Below are positions 43,642-53,376 of a DNA stretch of 64,000 nt, one piece after another. The notes beneath the pieces are model-generated. The model was not told where the DNA came from. It worked only from the letters and a program-made list of their open reading frames with translations, and searched no databases. The DNA is from Eubacterium sp. MSJ-33. GTDB lineage: Bacteria; Bacillota; Clostridia; Lachnospirales; Lachnospiraceae. The stretch's first letter is position 1. The number at the start of each line of letters is the position of its first letter. Where the stretch lies: positions 2,806,525 to 2,870,524 of the forward strand of contig NZ_CP076562.1 of assembly GCF_022174665.1 (NCBI RefSeq), given 5' to 3'. Both the position numbers and the translations under genes were made by a program.

Positions 43642-44574
43642 TTAAAAAATGTACAGAATGAAGAAATACAGAATTGAAAAAAGTAATAAGATCGGAAGTA
43701 TCTTAGCAAGTGTCTGGCTTTTCTTTATAAACAAAGACAGAAAGATTGAAAATACAAAAGCACCGATGCTGATCAGGCTGACAAAAGGCAAGGTTGTTGT
43801 TCCATAAGCAATGAGATTACAGATGATGCCGATTATATATACCGGAAGTATAGCGGCTAAAAGAGTGGTATACTGGATGCCGCGAATCCGGTTGGCGGAT
43901 AATGCAATGTAGATGCCGCGTTCTCTGTCCTGCAAGAACATCATAAGACCGAACAGACACGAAAATATTGCAAGCAGACAGGTAAATTCCTGTATTGGAA
44001 GCATCATTCGATACGTGTTTTCTTTGTAGTCATAAGCACCATTTGTGGTTGAGGACATGCGGAAAATCGTTTCACTGTTCATATATTCCTGCATCTTCTG
44101 CTGCAATTTTTCGTCAAGTGCAGAATCATTGATTGTGTCTACAAGGATTTGCGGGGATGCCGTTTTGAATATATAGTGGAAAAATGTTTCACTGATTGCC
44201 GCAGATAAAGTTCCGGCCGGTGTTTCATACAAGGCGATTTTTACAATACCGGAGCCGTTAATGTAAGCAGCAAAGAAATTGTCCGGTACAACAAAACCGC
44301 ATTCTGCTTTCCCTGCCTGAACATCGTTGATCAGTTCAGATGGACTATCCGTGTAGTAAAAATGGTATAGAGAAGAGGATTGATCCAATTCATTCCGGAG
44401 AGCGGTGGTATAGGAATCCTGTTCTTCCATATATACAGCAACCAGAATCTCAGTGGACTGGCTTTTAGCAGGAAGCAGTTGATAGACAATCGTCATTATA
44501 ATAAGTGCCGTCAGCATTCCGATATATAATTTTCGTTTTAGTATCCGCTTAAAAGCGACGATCATTCGATTCAT
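43642..44574 (-). CDS. ABC-2 type transporter permease
   Basis: 310 aa. One N-terminal helix (MLTALIIMTIVYQLLP), a large extracytosolic loop (about 45-190) and five C-terminal helices, the ABC-2/YhgE-like layout for exporters. Third gene of an ATPase-permease-permease operon. Start at 44574 (MNRMIV) because GGAG lies 8 nt upstream; the ATG four codons earlier lacks a site. Substrate unknown; such systems export peptides, lipids or drugs. Confidence 0.85.
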   Translation of the reverse strand: MNRMIVAFKRILKRKLYIGMLTALIIMTIVYQLLPAKSQSTEILVAVYMEEQDSYTTALRNELDQSSSLYHFYYTDSPSELINDVQAGKAECGFVVPDNFFAAYINGSGIVKIALYETPAGTLSAAISETFFHYIFKTASPQILVDTINDSALDEKLQQKMQEYMNSETIFRMSSTTNGAYDYKENTYRMMLPIQEFTCLLAIFSCLFGLMMFLQDRERGIYIALSANRIRGIQYTTLLAAILPVYIIGIICNLIAYGTTTLPFVSLISIGAFVFSIFLSLFIKKSQTLAKILPILLLFSILYFFILYIF

Positions 44575-44588
44575 AATATACTCCATAG

Positions 44589-45704
44589 TTAAAATAGTGC
44601 ACGACCTAAAAACTGCATTGCATAATGTCCGGGAAGATATGGACTGATAGTCTGGATTACTTTTGGAAGCAGGGCATCAGGCAAAAGTCCACCACCGCAA
44701 TAAGCCAGCATTAACACAATGAATAATACGCACATATTTGCTGAAAATGTACTTCTTGAAAAAGTTGCAATGCCGGAAATAAGAAAAGCAATTGCAAAAA
44801 TCACAGGAAACACAAGCAATAGTCCCATCGGGTTTATTTGTTTCGACCAGATGCTGACACTGATATAACATGGCAGGAAGGCAATATACAGTGCAAGCAG
44901 TGTGCTGATAATATTCGCAATCCATATATGTGTTGTATTCATTCGGAAGAGCTGCATATATTCTTTGATTCCTCTGCCGGTACCTTGCAGATAGGGGATT
45001 AGAATAAATGCAGTGAAGCATAAACTCAGAAGAACAGCAAAAACGACATAATGCTCGGGCAGCGACAGACCACCGGCATTTTCGGCATGAATTGTTTCTA
45101 TATAATTGCCTTTATTTAATACACGGTCAAGCAGAACAAGATTGACCCGGTTGTTGATCTGGCGAACCTGATCGCTGTCGTAATTGTGGGCACGCATAGT
45201 GTCAAGCCCACTGTAGATGCCTGCCTGTGCGGTTCCGAGCAGCCCTGCATAGGACATGAAAAGCTCATTTATCACATAAGAGGAAAAAGATGAGTTATCG
45301 TAGACAACAATGTCAAGCGGAAGGTTCGTGCTGTCCATGATTCCGGAGAAGAAGTTCTCGGGAACGATGATTAGGAAGAGAATTTCCCTTTGTTCCAGCA
45401 ACCGGTATCCTTCATCAACACTTGTCACCTGCCGTAGTTGTACGGTTTCCTGCATACCTTCGAGATCTTCGAGCATGCCGAGACCGAGCGACGTCCAATC
45501 CGCATTGCCTTCTTCCGGCAGATAATAACCGATGGAAACGGCAGAGAACAGATTCTCTTTGTACAGATGCCCGGATATATAAAATCCGGCTGCCCCGGTT
45601 ACAAGCAACAGCAATAAAACAGACACAAGCAAGTGTGGTAGATAGTGCGTCAGTCGTTTTATGTTTGCACGGATGTAATTAACAGAGATTGTAAATCGAG
45701 ACAT
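44589..45704 (-). CDS. ABC-2 type transporter permease
   Basis: 371 aa, same architecture as its neighbour: N-terminal helix at about 22-44 (LVSVLLLLLVTGAAGFYISG), an extracytosolic domain to about 215 and a six-helix C-terminal bundle. The pair probably forms a heterodimeric membrane pore driven by the upstream ATPase, whose stop is 12 nt before this start. The next permease begins 14 nt after its stop. Confidence 0.87.
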   Translation of the reverse strand: MSRFTISVNYIRANIKRLTHYLPHLLVSVLLLLLVTGAAGFYISGHLYKENLFSAVSIGYYLPEEGNADWTSLGLGMLEDLEGMQETVQLRQVTSVDEGYRLLEQREILFLIIVPENFFSGIMDSTNLPLDIVVYDNSSFSSYVINELFMSYAGLLGTAQAGIYSGLDTMRAHNYDSDQVRQINNRVNLVLLDRVLNKGNYIETIHAENAGGLSLPEHYVVFAVLLSLCFTAFILIPYLQGTGRGIKEYMQLFRMNTTHIWIANIISTLLALYIAFLPCYISVSIWSKQINPMGLLLVFPVIFAIAFLISGIATFSRSTFSANMCVLFIVLMLAYCGGGLLPDALLPKVIQTISPYLPGHYAMQFLGRALF

Positions 45705-45716
45705 AATTTCCCTTCG

Positions 45717-46343
45717 TTATCTTCGTAATAAATCAATATAGCTGGTTCCCTCCGGCAGCGCAGATGCGTTTGTAAGCGTTCCGTTTTGAAGTAGATAAAC
45801 ATGGCTGCAAAACTGGAACACAGCTTCTTCATGTGAAGCAATCAGAATCGAATTGCCGAGGCCGAGATAGTATTGCATAAACTGCAATGCATCCTGTTTG
45901 GCAGGAAGATCAAGTGCTGCAAATGGCTCATCCATCAAAAGAATTTGTGGATGTTCCAAAAGTGCACAGGCAAGACTTAGACGCTTTTTCATGCCGCCGG
46001 ACATATTTTTCACAGGGGTATCAAGAAAATTCTGAATCCCAAGCTTGCATAATGGCGGGGTGGTTAATAAACTTAAAATCTCAGGCTTCTTTTTGTTTGT
46101 CCACATGCGGAGATTGTCAATTGGCTTTAATTCGTCAAAAAGCGGATTTTCCTGCGGGACATAGCCAAAACGGACTTTGGAACCGGCAGAATATTTTTTT
46201 GCGATACAGGAAAGCAGCGTGGATTTTCCGGAACCGTTAGCACCAAGAATCCCAATAGCACTTCCGTCTGGAACAACAAAGGAAATGTCGTTTAGTACCT
46301 GCTTTTTTCCGTAAGATTTTGATATATGTTCGATTTGAAACAT
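45717..46343 (-). CDS. ABC transporter ATP-binding protein
   Basis: 208 aa, a compact nucleotide-binding domain. Walker A GANGSGKST near residue 38, Q-loop YVPQEN, signature NMSGGMKKRL, Walker B ILLMDEP and the switch His in LIASHEE are all present. Drives the two permeases encoded downstream. Promoter-proximal gene of the three-gene minus-strand operon. Confidence 0.93.
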   Translation of the reverse strand: MFQIEHISKSYGKKQVLNDISFVVPDGSAIGILGANGSGKSTLLSCIAKKYSAGSKVRFGYVPQENPLFDELKPIDNLRMWTNKKKPEILSLLTTPPLCKLGIQNFLDTPVKNMSGGMKKRLSLACALLEHPQILLMDEPFAALDLPAKQDALQFMQYYLGLGNSILIASHEEAVFQFCSHVYLLQNGTLTNASALPEGTSYIDLLRR

Positions 46344-46443
46344 AAGTGCTCCTTTATATATGCGTAACTGATACTATAAAAATAAGATAGCATTTTTATA
46401 GTAGTTATACAAGTAAAAAGCAAGGATATGTAGATTTTCTCTA

Positions 46444-46472
46444 TAGACTTTAGAATGTAAATTTGTTATAAT
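46444..46472 (+). promoter_or_regulatory. Promoter of the second chemoreceptor gene
   Basis: TAGACT (46444-46449) and an extended -10 TGTTATAAT (46464-46472) with 17 bp between hexamers, about 95 bp before the start. I looked for a sigma-28 type site but did not find a convincing one. Confidence 0.55.
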
Positions 46473-46567
46473 TTCAATAAATATGAGTATATATGTCGAT
46501 CCGGGATGAGAGACAGAATATAGATATGACAGTGTAGAAAATACGATTGATACGAGGTGATAGATTC

Positions 46568-48436
46568 ATGAATGGAACCAGATTAGCAAAAAAGAACGAT
46601 TTAGCGGTGAAAGTGATGGCAGCATTTGCGATTGCCAAGATTATTGTACTAATCATTAATCATAAAACACAAAAAGGGTTTGTACCACTGCTGGTATTAT
46701 TTGCTTTGTTTGCAGTTGGAAATGTTGTATTCCAGATAATCAATGACCGAAGCGAATTGACGAAGTTTACATCTATTACTGTATTTGCAGTGCTGGTAAT
46801 TATTTCAGCGTTTGTATCCGGTTCTGTGATGGACGCACTTCCGGTTTTTATAGCAATCGGCATGTGTATTATTTATATGGATACATTACATATCCGAATC
46901 ACCTGTGGAATCTCAACACTTGGTATTTTGATTCAGACGATTATTCAAATCGCAAATCATGGATTGGCATCATCCGTGACATGGGTAGAAATCCTGCTTT
47001 TGACGATTATCTTTACGATCGGTATTTTGATGGCATGTAACATTACTTTGCGGGAGCAGGAAACGGATCGTCAGGAAATCGAATATCATGTTGCTTATCA
47101 GGAAGAAATCACAGAGAACATGGTAAAGGTTGTGGATAATGGAAATGCACATATCGAACAGCTTCAGTCAAAGCTCGATAATTTTCAGGCTGCGACAGCA
47201 GAGGTTACGAAGTCTGTAGATGCGATTTCCACAGGCGTTACAGACACGGCAGAGAATATGGAAGTGTCAACAACGATGACACAGCAGATTCAGGATATTA
47301 TTGATAACCTGATTGATGTCAAGGATAACACGGTACAGTCAACACAGAGAGCAATCGAATCCGTAAAGTCCGGTTTAGATATTATTGAAAGCTTGAAAGA
47401 CAAATCCGATGATATCAATGTAGCGAATGAAGATGTGACCCGCGTATCCGAAGAACTCTGTGAGAAAATTCAGTCCGCAGAGGAAATCACACAGATTATC
47501 TATCAGATTTCAAGTCAGACAAACCTGCTTGCATTGAATGCAAGTATTGAGGCCGCACGTGCAGGTGAGCAAGGCCGTGGATTTGCTGTTGTTGCAGATG
47601 AGATTCGGAAGTTAGCGGATGATACAAGAAGTTCGATTGACAGTATCACACAGCTTCTGAAGGGCGTGACAGATCTTGCTAACCATACATCCGATCTGGT
47701 ACGCCGGAGCGTAGCAGCGGTATCGGAGCAGGCAAAATATATCGAAGCGGCAGATGGAAGTTTTCAGACGATTGCAGGTGTAGTAGAAGAATTGTCCGGC
47801 GATATGAAGCAGCTTGATAAGATTTCCGGCAATCTGGATGCTTCCAATAATTCGATTATTGATGGTCTTGCCAATCAGCAGGCAGCAAGTGAGGAGATTG
47901 CAGCAAATGCACAGTCTTCGGCAGATCTTTGTGAGACAAACTTAAATGAGTTAAATGGCGTTATTGCCGAATTAAACGAGATTGCCAAGATTATCGGAAG
48001 TCTGCGGGCAGCAGATCTTGATGAGATCAACAAGATCCTGGAAGAGACAACGGTTCAGACTGATGAAAGCGGAGACCGGACGGATTATTCTGATTATTTT
48101 TCAGAGAATAATGGACAGGCGGCAGAGATTCCGACAATTGTATCTGCAGAAGAGACAGAATCAGAGGAAGCAAGTCAGACAGAAGCGGAAGAGAACGAAT
48201 CAGAGGAAGCGGGTCAGACAGAGGCGGATGCGGTTGAAGAAACTCACGAAGATTCTGAGCCGGAAGAAGTTGAAATGAATGAAACATTTGAATCTTTGGA
48301 AGGTGCAGAAGATATTGGAATCGAAGAACATCAGGATGAAGAATCTGAAGATGAAGAAATAAGCGAGGATTCCGAACCGGAAGATGATATGGCATATGAT
48401 GCGGATACAGACGAAGAAGACCCTGATATGGAGTAA
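46568..48436 (+). CDS. Methyl-accepting chemotaxis protein with acidic C-terminal tail
   Basis: 622 aa. The first 170 residues are six hydrophobic helices with very short loops and no extracellular sensor domain. The signalling domain follows, with the tip [26 protein letters not shown] at about 316-341 and [20 protein letters not shown]. From about residue 495 to the end is a low-complexity Asp/Glu tail of some 125 residues with a degenerate repeat ([12 protein letters not shown] then [12 protein letters not shown]). Probably senses membrane or intracellular state, like energy-taxis receptors. Start 46568, with GAGGTGAT upstream. Its stop abuts the convergent small gene. Confidence 0.92.
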   Translation: MNGTRLAKKNDLAVKVMAAFAIAKIIVLIINHKTQKGFVPLLVLFALFAVGNVVFQIINDRSELTKFTSITVFAVLVIISAFVSGSVMDALPVFIAIGMCIIYMDTLHIRITCGISTLGILIQTIIQIANHGLASSVTWVEILLLTIIFTIGILMACNITLREQETDRQEIEYHVAYQEEITENMVKVVDNGNAHIEQLQSKLDNFQAATAEVTKSVDAISTGVTDTAENMEVSTTMTQQIQDIIDNLIDVKDNTVQSTQRAIESVKSGLDIIESLKDKSDDINVANEDVTRVSEELCEKIQSAEEITQIIYQISSQTNLLALNASIEAARAGEQGRGFAVVADEIRKLADDTRSSIDSITQLLKGVTDLANHTSDLVRRSVAAVSEQAKYIEAADGSFQTIAGVVEELSGDMKQLDKISGNLDASNNSIIDGLANQQAASEEIAANAQSSADLCETNLNELNGVIAELNEIAKIIGSLRAADLDEINKILEETTVQTDESGDRTDYSDYFSENNGQAAEIPTIVSAEETESEEASQTEAEENESEEAGQTEADAVEETHEDSEPEEVEMNETFESLEGAEDIGIEEHQDEESEDEEISEDSEPEDDMAYDADTDEEDPDME

Positions 48437-48709
48437 TCAGTAGTCTTCTTCGATGACCTGAAAGTCAAGATAATCAAAGTCGATGGATTCGATGAAATTA
48501 TCCTGTGTGAATCGGGTTCTTGCATGACGGATAAAATCCTGCTGGTTGGATTTTAACCAGATAGGCTTCGCTAGATCAAAGGTGTAGCATAGCTCGTCAA
48601 GGGCGGCGTACACCTTTTTTGTACGCGTCATGGTATAGTCTTCAATACAAACGGTATGGTCTTTGATGAGACGGTTATCTTTCATTATTTTTCCCCAGAT
48701 ACGAAACAT
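48437..48709 (-). CDS. Conserved small protein of unknown function (90 aa)
   Basis: 90 aa, no signal peptide or membrane segment. It looks like a small globular alpha/beta protein: KDNRLIKDHTVCIEDYTMTR, then ALDELCYTFDLAKPIWL and FIESIDFDYLDFQVIEEDY. I do not recognise a family. The CAGGTGATACT ribosome-binding region before ATG 48709, and an ending exactly at the chemoreceptor stop, support a real gene. Divergent from tgt. Confidence 0.7.
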   Translation of the reverse strand: MFRIWGKIMKDNRLIKDHTVCIEDYTMTRTKKVYAALDELCYTFDLAKPIWLKSNQQDFIRHARTRFTQDNFIESIDFDYLDFQVIEEDY

Positions 48710-48870
48710 AGTATCACCTGCCTTGTTAGGATATAAGATAGAAGATATCTTATTGTATGTTGTATGTCACGGAGAATGAAAAGTTCATCTGTGTGACAGA
48801 ATTATTATATCGGGCATAAGACAAAAAAACAAGCTAAGATAGCAAGCAATTTAAATAAAGGAGTAGCAGT

Positions 48871-50004
48871 ATGAGTTACAAATTGATTACAAAAGACGGA
48901 AGTGCGAAGCGCGGAGCATTTACGACTCCCCACGGTGTGATCCAGACACCTGTCTTTATGAATGTTGGTACAGCCGCTGCGATTAAGGGTGCTGTATCGA
49001 CAGAAGATCTGCAGACGATCGGTACACAGGTTGAGCTATCCAATACTTATCATCTGCATGTCAGACCAGGCGATGAAGTTGTGAAGAAGCTTGGTGGTCT
49101 GCACAAGTTTATGGTGTGGGACAAGCCAATTCTGACAGATTCCGGCGGATTTCAGGTGTTTTCCCTTGCAGGACTTCGTAAGATTAAGGAAGAAGGTGTC
49201 ACTTTCCATTCCCATGTTGATGGACGTCTTATATTTATGGGACCGGAGGAGAGTATGCAGATTCAATCGAATCTTGCATCTACAATTGCAATGGCATTCG
49301 ATGAGTGTGCACCGGCAAAGGCAGATCGTTCCTATATTCAACCATCGGTGGATCGTACAACACGCTGGTTGGAGCGATGCAAGCGTGAGATGCAGAGGCT
49401 GAACGGTCTGGAAGACACGATCAACAAACAACAGATGTTATTTGGCATTAATCAGGGAGGTATCATTGATGATATCCGTATTGAACATGCGAAGCGGATT
49501 ACAGATATGGATCTGGACGGTTATGCGATTGGCGGTCTGGCAGTCGGTGAGACACATGCAGAGATGTATCGCATTATCGAGTCAGTTATGCCATATCTGC
49601 CGGAGAATAAGCCGACTTACCTGATGGGTGTCGGTACACCTGCGAATATATTAGAGGCGGTGGACCGGGGCGTTGATTTCTTTGATTGCGTATATCCGTC
49701 CCGTAACGGCAGACACGGACATGTCTATACGAATCATGGTAAGCTGAATCTGTTCAATGCAAAATATGAGTTGGATGAACGTCCGATTGAGGAAGGCTGT
49801 GGATGCCCGGCATGTAAGAAGTATTCAAGAGCCTATATCCGGCATCTGCTCAAAGCAAAGGAAATGCTTGGAATGAGATTTTGCGTCTTGCATAATTTAT
49901 ATTTTTATAATAATATGATGAAGGAGATTCGGGAGGCAATCGAGGAACATCGTTATAGTGAATATAAACGACAGAAATTGGAAGGCTTTCAAAATCAAGA
50001 ATAA
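48871..50004 (+). CDS. tgt: tRNA-guanine transglycosylase (queuine tRNA-ribosyltransferase)
   Basis: 377-aa TIM-barrel enzyme that swaps guanine-34 for preQ1 in tRNAs with GUN anticodons. TDSGGFQVFS holds one catalytic Asp and GVDFFDCVYPSRNGRHGHVYT the nucleophile region. The zinc site CGCPACKKYSRAYIRHL is near residue 310. Followed 19 nt later by yajC, the usual tgt-yajC pairing. No queuosine synthesis genes in the window. Confidence 0.97.
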   Translation: MSYKLITKDGSAKRGAFTTPHGVIQTPVFMNVGTAAAIKGAVSTEDLQTIGTQVELSNTYHLHVRPGDEVVKKLGGLHKFMVWDKPILTDSGGFQVFSLAGLRKIKEEGVTFHSHVDGRLIFMGPEESMQIQSNLASTIAMAFDECAPAKADRSYIQPSVDRTTRWLERCKREMQRLNGLEDTINKQQMLFGINQGGIIDDIRIEHAKRITDMDLDGYAIGGLAVGETHAEMYRIIESVMPYLPENKPTYLMGVGTPANILEAVDRGVDFFDCVYPSRNGRHGHVYTNHGKLNLFNAKYELDERPIEEGCGCPACKKYSRAYIRHLLKAKEMLGMRFCVLHNLYFYNNMMKEIREAIEEHRYSEYKRQKLEGFQNQE

Positions 50005-50023
50005 ATAAAAGGAGTTTTAAGAC

Positions 50024-50437
50024 ATGTTATTAACATTACTGGAATCAACAGCAACAACAGCAAAGCAACCGGGTGGATTGTTCTGGGTTATCTACATTGT
50101 AATCTTAGTGGGATTCATGTGGTTGCTGATTATCCGTCCGCAGAAGAAGCAGAAGAAACAGATGGAAGATCTGCACAAGGCAATGGAACCGGGTGACAAC
50201 ATTATGACAACTGGTGGATTCTATGGCACAATCCTTGATATCGTAGATGATACAACGGTTATCGTAGAGTTTGGTAACAACAAGAATTGCCGTATTCCAA
50301 TGCATAAGAATGCAATTGCAGAGATCGAAAAAGCCGGTTCTGCAGTCGTAAAGGACGAGGAAGAGGATACACCTGTAAAGGACGAGAAAAAAGAAGACAA
50401 AAAAGCAGATAAGAAGCTTGGAAAGACAAAGGAATAA
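50024..50437 (+). CDS. yajC: Preprotein translocase accessory subunit YajC
   Basis: 137 aa. One membrane helix (about residues 19-40, LFWVIYIVILVGFMWLLIIRPQ) followed by the YajC core KKQKKQMEDLHKAMEPGDNIMTTGGFYGTILDIVDDTTV. The C-terminal 35 residues are a highly charged Lys/Asp/Glu extension. Part of the SecDF-YajC complex that assists protein export. secDF are not in the window. AAAAGGAG ribosome-binding site; cotranscribed with tgt. Confidence 0.95.
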   Translation: MLLTLLESTATTAKQPGGLFWVIYIVILVGFMWLLIIRPQKKQKKQMEDLHKAMEPGDNIMTTGGFYGTILDIVDDTTVIVEFGNNKNCRIPMHKNAIAEIEKAGSAVVKDEEEDTPVKDEKKEDKKADKKLGKTKE

Positions 50438-50605
50438 TACAGGTTTGTCATGAGAAATGCAGATACCAGCCATGTTTGCATATTCTTCAAAAAATGACAA
50501 AAAGGTGTAGACGAAATTATGACTTTGTGAGAAAATGTAGTTGATGGTGTTTCGTATGAAAGAAACATCTCTCTATAAAATTTTAAAATTGAAAGGAGTT
50601 CCACA

Positions 50606-51298
50606 ATGATTTACACGAAGGAAGTTGAAAACATGTGCCCAGTAGCCAAGGGTGCAAAGCATGAGCCAGCTCCTATTCCTGAAGAAGGAAAGTGGGTACA
50701 CTCAAAGAAGATTGAAGATATCTCTGGTTTTACACACGGTGTTGGCTGGTGCGCACCACAGCAGGGTGCTTGTAAACTTTCACTGAACGTTAAAGATGGC
50801 GTAATTGAAGAGGCTTTGGTTGAGACAATCGGTTGTTCCGGTATGACACATTCTGCAGCTATGGCAGCAGAGGTTCTGCAGGGTAAGACAATCCTTGAGG
50901 CTCTGAACACAGACCTTGTTTGTGATGCTATCAATACAGCTATGAGAGAGCTGTTCCTTCAGATTGTTTATGGTCGTACACAGAGTGCTTTCTCTGATGA
51001 CGGTCTTGCAGTTGGAGCAGGTCTTGAGGATCTTGGTAAGGGCCTTCGTTCTCAGGTTGGTACAATGTACGCAACGAAGGAGAAGGGTGTTCGTTACCTT
51101 GAGATGGCTGAGGGCTATGTAACAGGTATCGCACTTGATGCAGATAACGAAGTAATCGGATACCAGTTCGTTTCTCTTGGAAAGATGACAGACTTCATTA
51201 AGAAGGGTGATGATCCTAACACAGCATGGGAGAAGGCAAAGGGTCAGTATGGCCGTGTTGCTGATGCAGTGAAGATTATCGATCCTAGACAGGAATAA
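50606..51298 (+). CDS. Iron-sulfur scaffold-like protein (NifU/IscU-like N-domain)
   Basis: 230 aa. The middle resembles the NifU/IscU fold: LNVKDGVIEEALVETIGCSGMTHSAAMAAEVLQGKTILEAL. Two further Cys occur (CPVAKG at the start and WCAPQQGACK). In Clostridia it is found next to the GGGtGRT-family gene, as here (19-nt gap). Codon use is unusually rich in GGT, GCT, GTT and TTC compared with neighbours, which suggests high expression. Possible Fe-S or metal carrier for its partner; function not shown. AAAGGAG ribosome-binding site. Confidence 0.75.
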   Translation: MIYTKEVENMCPVAKGAKHEPAPIPEEGKWVHSKKIEDISGFTHGVGWCAPQQGACKLSLNVKDGVIEEALVETIGCSGMTHSAAMAAEVLQGKTILEALNTDLVCDAINTAMRELFLQIVYGRTQSAFSDDGLAVGAGLEDLGKGLRSQVGTMYATKEKGVRYLEMAEGYVTGIALDADNEVIGYQFVSLGKMTDFIKKGDDPNTAWEKAKGQYGRVADAVKIIDPRQE

Positions 51299-51317
51299 GA
51301 GGAAAGGAGAAACGACA

Positions 51318-52328
51318 ATGGCTTTATTTGAATCATATGAAAGAAGAATTGACCAGATTAACGCTGTATTGAACAGCTATGGTATCAGCTCTATCGAAGA
51401 AGCTGAGAAGATTACAAAGGACGCTGGACTTGATGTTTACGATCAGGTTAAGAAGATTCAGCCAATTTGTTTTGAGAATGCTTGCTGGGCTTACACAGTT
51501 GGTGCAGCAATCGCAATTAAGAAGGGTTGCAGAAGAGCAGCAGATGCTGCAGCAGCAATCGGTGAAGGACTTCAGTCTTTCTGTATCCCAGGTTCCGTTG
51601 CTGATCACCGTAAGGTAGGTCTTGGACATGGTAACCTTGGTAAGATGCTCCTTGAGGAAGAGACAGAGTGTTTCTGTTTCCTTGCAGGACATGAGTCATT
51701 CGCAGCTGCTGAGGGTGCAATCGGTATTGCAGAGAAGGCTAACAAGGTACGTCAGAAGCCACTTCGTGTTATCTTGAATGGTCTTGGTAAGGATGCAGCT
51801 CAGATTATCTCACGTATCAACGGATTTACATTTGTTGAGACAAAGTACGATTATAAGGCAGCTAAGCTGAACGTAGTATATGAGAAGCCATACTCAACAG
51901 GTCTTCGTGCAACTGTTAAGTGTTACGGTGCTGATGATGTTCAGGAAGGTGTTGCTATCATGCATCATGAGAACGTTGGTGTATCTATCACAGGTAACTC
52001 AACAAACCCAACACGTTTCCAGCATCCGGTAGCAGGTACATACAAGAAGGAATGTATCGAGCAGGGTAAGAAGTACTTCTCCGTAGCATCCGGTGGTGGT
52101 ACAGGTCGTACACTTCACCCAGATAACATGGCAGCAGGTCCTGCTTCTTATGGTATGACAGATACTATGGGACGTATGCACAGTGATGCACAGTTCGCAG
52201 GTTCTTCATCTGTACCGGCTCACGTAGAGATGATGGGTCTGATCGGTATGGGTAACAACCCTATGGTTGGTGCTACTGTTGCAGTTGCAGTTTCCGTTGA
52301 GGAAGCAGCAAAGGCTGGTAAGTTCTAA
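51318..52328 (+). CDS. GGGtGRT-family protein of unknown function
   Basis: 336 aa. The name-giving motif SGGGTGRTLHPDNMAAGPASYGMTDTMGRMHSD is near residues 257-290. Other blocks include WAYTVGAAIAIKKGC, GLGHGNLGKMLLEEETECFCFLAGHESFAAAEGAIGI and HHENVGVSITGNSTNPTRFQHP. Ends VGATVAVAVSVEEAAKAGKF. No catalytic assignment is known to me. Strongly biased codon use like its partner, and a strong terminator after it, point to an abundant protein. Translationally close to the Fe-S scaffold-like gene. Confidence 0.85.
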   Translation: MALFESYERRIDQINAVLNSYGISSIEEAEKITKDAGLDVYDQVKKIQPICFENACWAYTVGAAIAIKKGCRRAADAAAAIGEGLQSFCIPGSVADHRKVGLGHGNLGKMLLEEETECFCFLAGHESFAAAEGAIGIAEKANKVRQKPLRVILNGLGKDAAQIISRINGFTFVETKYDYKAAKLNVVYEKPYSTGLRATVKCYGADDVQEGVAIMHHENVGVSITGNSTNPTRFQHPVAGTYKKECIEQGKKYFSVASGGGTGRTLHPDNMAAGPASYGMTDTMGRMHSDAQFAGSSSVPAHVEMMGLIGMGNNPMVGATVAVAVSVEEAAKAGKF

Positions 52329-52355
52329 ATAAAAGGCTTAAAAGCTAGACTTTTC

Positions 52356-52399
52356 GGGCTATTCAGACTAGGTAATTCGGTCTGGATAGCCCTATTTTT
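52356..52399 (+). terminator. Strong intrinsic terminator after the GGGtGRT gene
   Basis: GGGCTATTCAGAC (52356-52368) pairs with GTCTGGATAGCCC (52380-52392) over 13 bp with one G-U, then TATTTTTG. Confidence 0.92.
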
Positions 52400-52406
52400 G
52401 TGTCCG

Positions 52407-52442
52407 TAAGACACACACAAGTCGCACATAAGACACACACAA
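52407..52442. repeat. Direct repeat of a 14-mer
   Basis: TAAGACACACACAA occurs at 52407-52420 and 52429-52442; ACAAGTC also recurs three times nearby. Short and of unclear meaning. Confidence 0.6.
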
Positions 52443-52914
52443 CAAGTCGTACAAGTCACAAAGCCTGTAGACGGTGTAAGTTAGGGTGGTAGATGGTGAG
52501 TAATTAGATGATTGACTGATATTTATAAAGAAGGTCGTTATAATTGCAATGGACAGTGGGACTACATTATGGGCATATTCGTATGATGAAGGTTTTTAAT
52601 ATCTTGCATATGAAGAATTTTTATCGTTGTAAATAATATTTCAGCTATTTTTTCAATACATATTTCTCTTTTGTGAGTTGCATAAATGCGGTATAATAAT
52701 ACCATTATAAAGTATGTTAATAGTATGCTACATATTATTCCAATTAAATATTGAATACATTGGAAATATCAGATATGTGTCACAAAGCAGAAGAACCTAT
52801 TTATATCACAAAAGCATGGCATTTAAATTAAGAATTGCAGAACATGCCAAGGAACTGCTGGATATCTTGGTTTATTATTTAAAATTAACAATTTATTGAA
52901 AGGATAAAAGTGTT
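52443..52914. other. AT-rich gene-free stretch
   Basis: About 470 bases markedly richer in A+T than the flanking housekeeping genes. A 61-codon frame at 52714-52899 has no ribosome-binding site or family resemblance. I see no RNA gene. Probably the left edge of an acquired or decayed segment that continues to about 53640. Confidence 0.5.
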
Positions 52915-53319
52915 ATGGATAAAACTTTAATGATAATATCAGCATTTTTAGGATTATTTTTAATTTTATTTTTTATAATAATGAGATTTTCAAAATCAAA
53001 ATGCAGTAAGAAAATAGAAGCAACGTACTTGAAATATAACAGTTATACAAGTAATGGCGGACGTGGATGGGTAACCAATTATGCCCCTGTCTTTAGATAT
53101 AATTATAATGGAGAAGAGTATACTAATCAATCACTCCAATTATTATCTAAAAACAAGATACAAGAATTTATATCTGGAAATAGTTATACTATAATTATAA
53201 ATGAAAAAAAGCCTAGTAGGTTTATCTTATATAAGAAGATAGAATTTACTGAAATATTGATATTATTAATGGGAATATTTTTCCTTTTAGTCGTTGTATT
53301 AAGTATAATGATTAAATAA
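52915..53319 (+). CDS. Small membrane protein, DUF3592-like
   Basis: 134 aa. Membrane helices at about 6-24 and 110-132. Between them is a soluble stretch: KKIEATYLKYNSYTSNGGRG, YAPVFRYNYNGEEYTNQS and YTIIINEKKPSRFIL, the strand pattern of DUF3592. Very A+T-rich codon choice, unlike the genes to its left, fits recent acquisition. ATG follows GAAAGGATAAAAGTGTT. Function unknown. Confidence 0.7.
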   Translation: MDKTLMIISAFLGLFLILFFIIMRFSKSKCSKKIEATYLKYNSYTSNGGRGWVTNYAPVFRYNYNGEEYTNQSLQLLSKNKIQEFISGNSYTIIINEKKPSRFILYKKIEFTEILILLMGIFFLLVVVLSIMIK

Positions 53320-53376
53320 AGAAGCAGAAAATAAGCTTAGTTGATAATCTAAAAGGAGATATTAGGGGGGTAACAT

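Noticed and set aside
46474..46505. Sigma-28 promoter before the second chemoreceptor (TAAA, then GTCGATCC)
   Set aside because: Spacing is about 13 instead of 15 and the -10 match is only 5 of 8; an extended -10 sigma-A promoter just upstream is better.
52714..52899. 61-codon open frame
   Set aside because: No ribosome-binding site, AT-rich low-information composition and no family resemblance.
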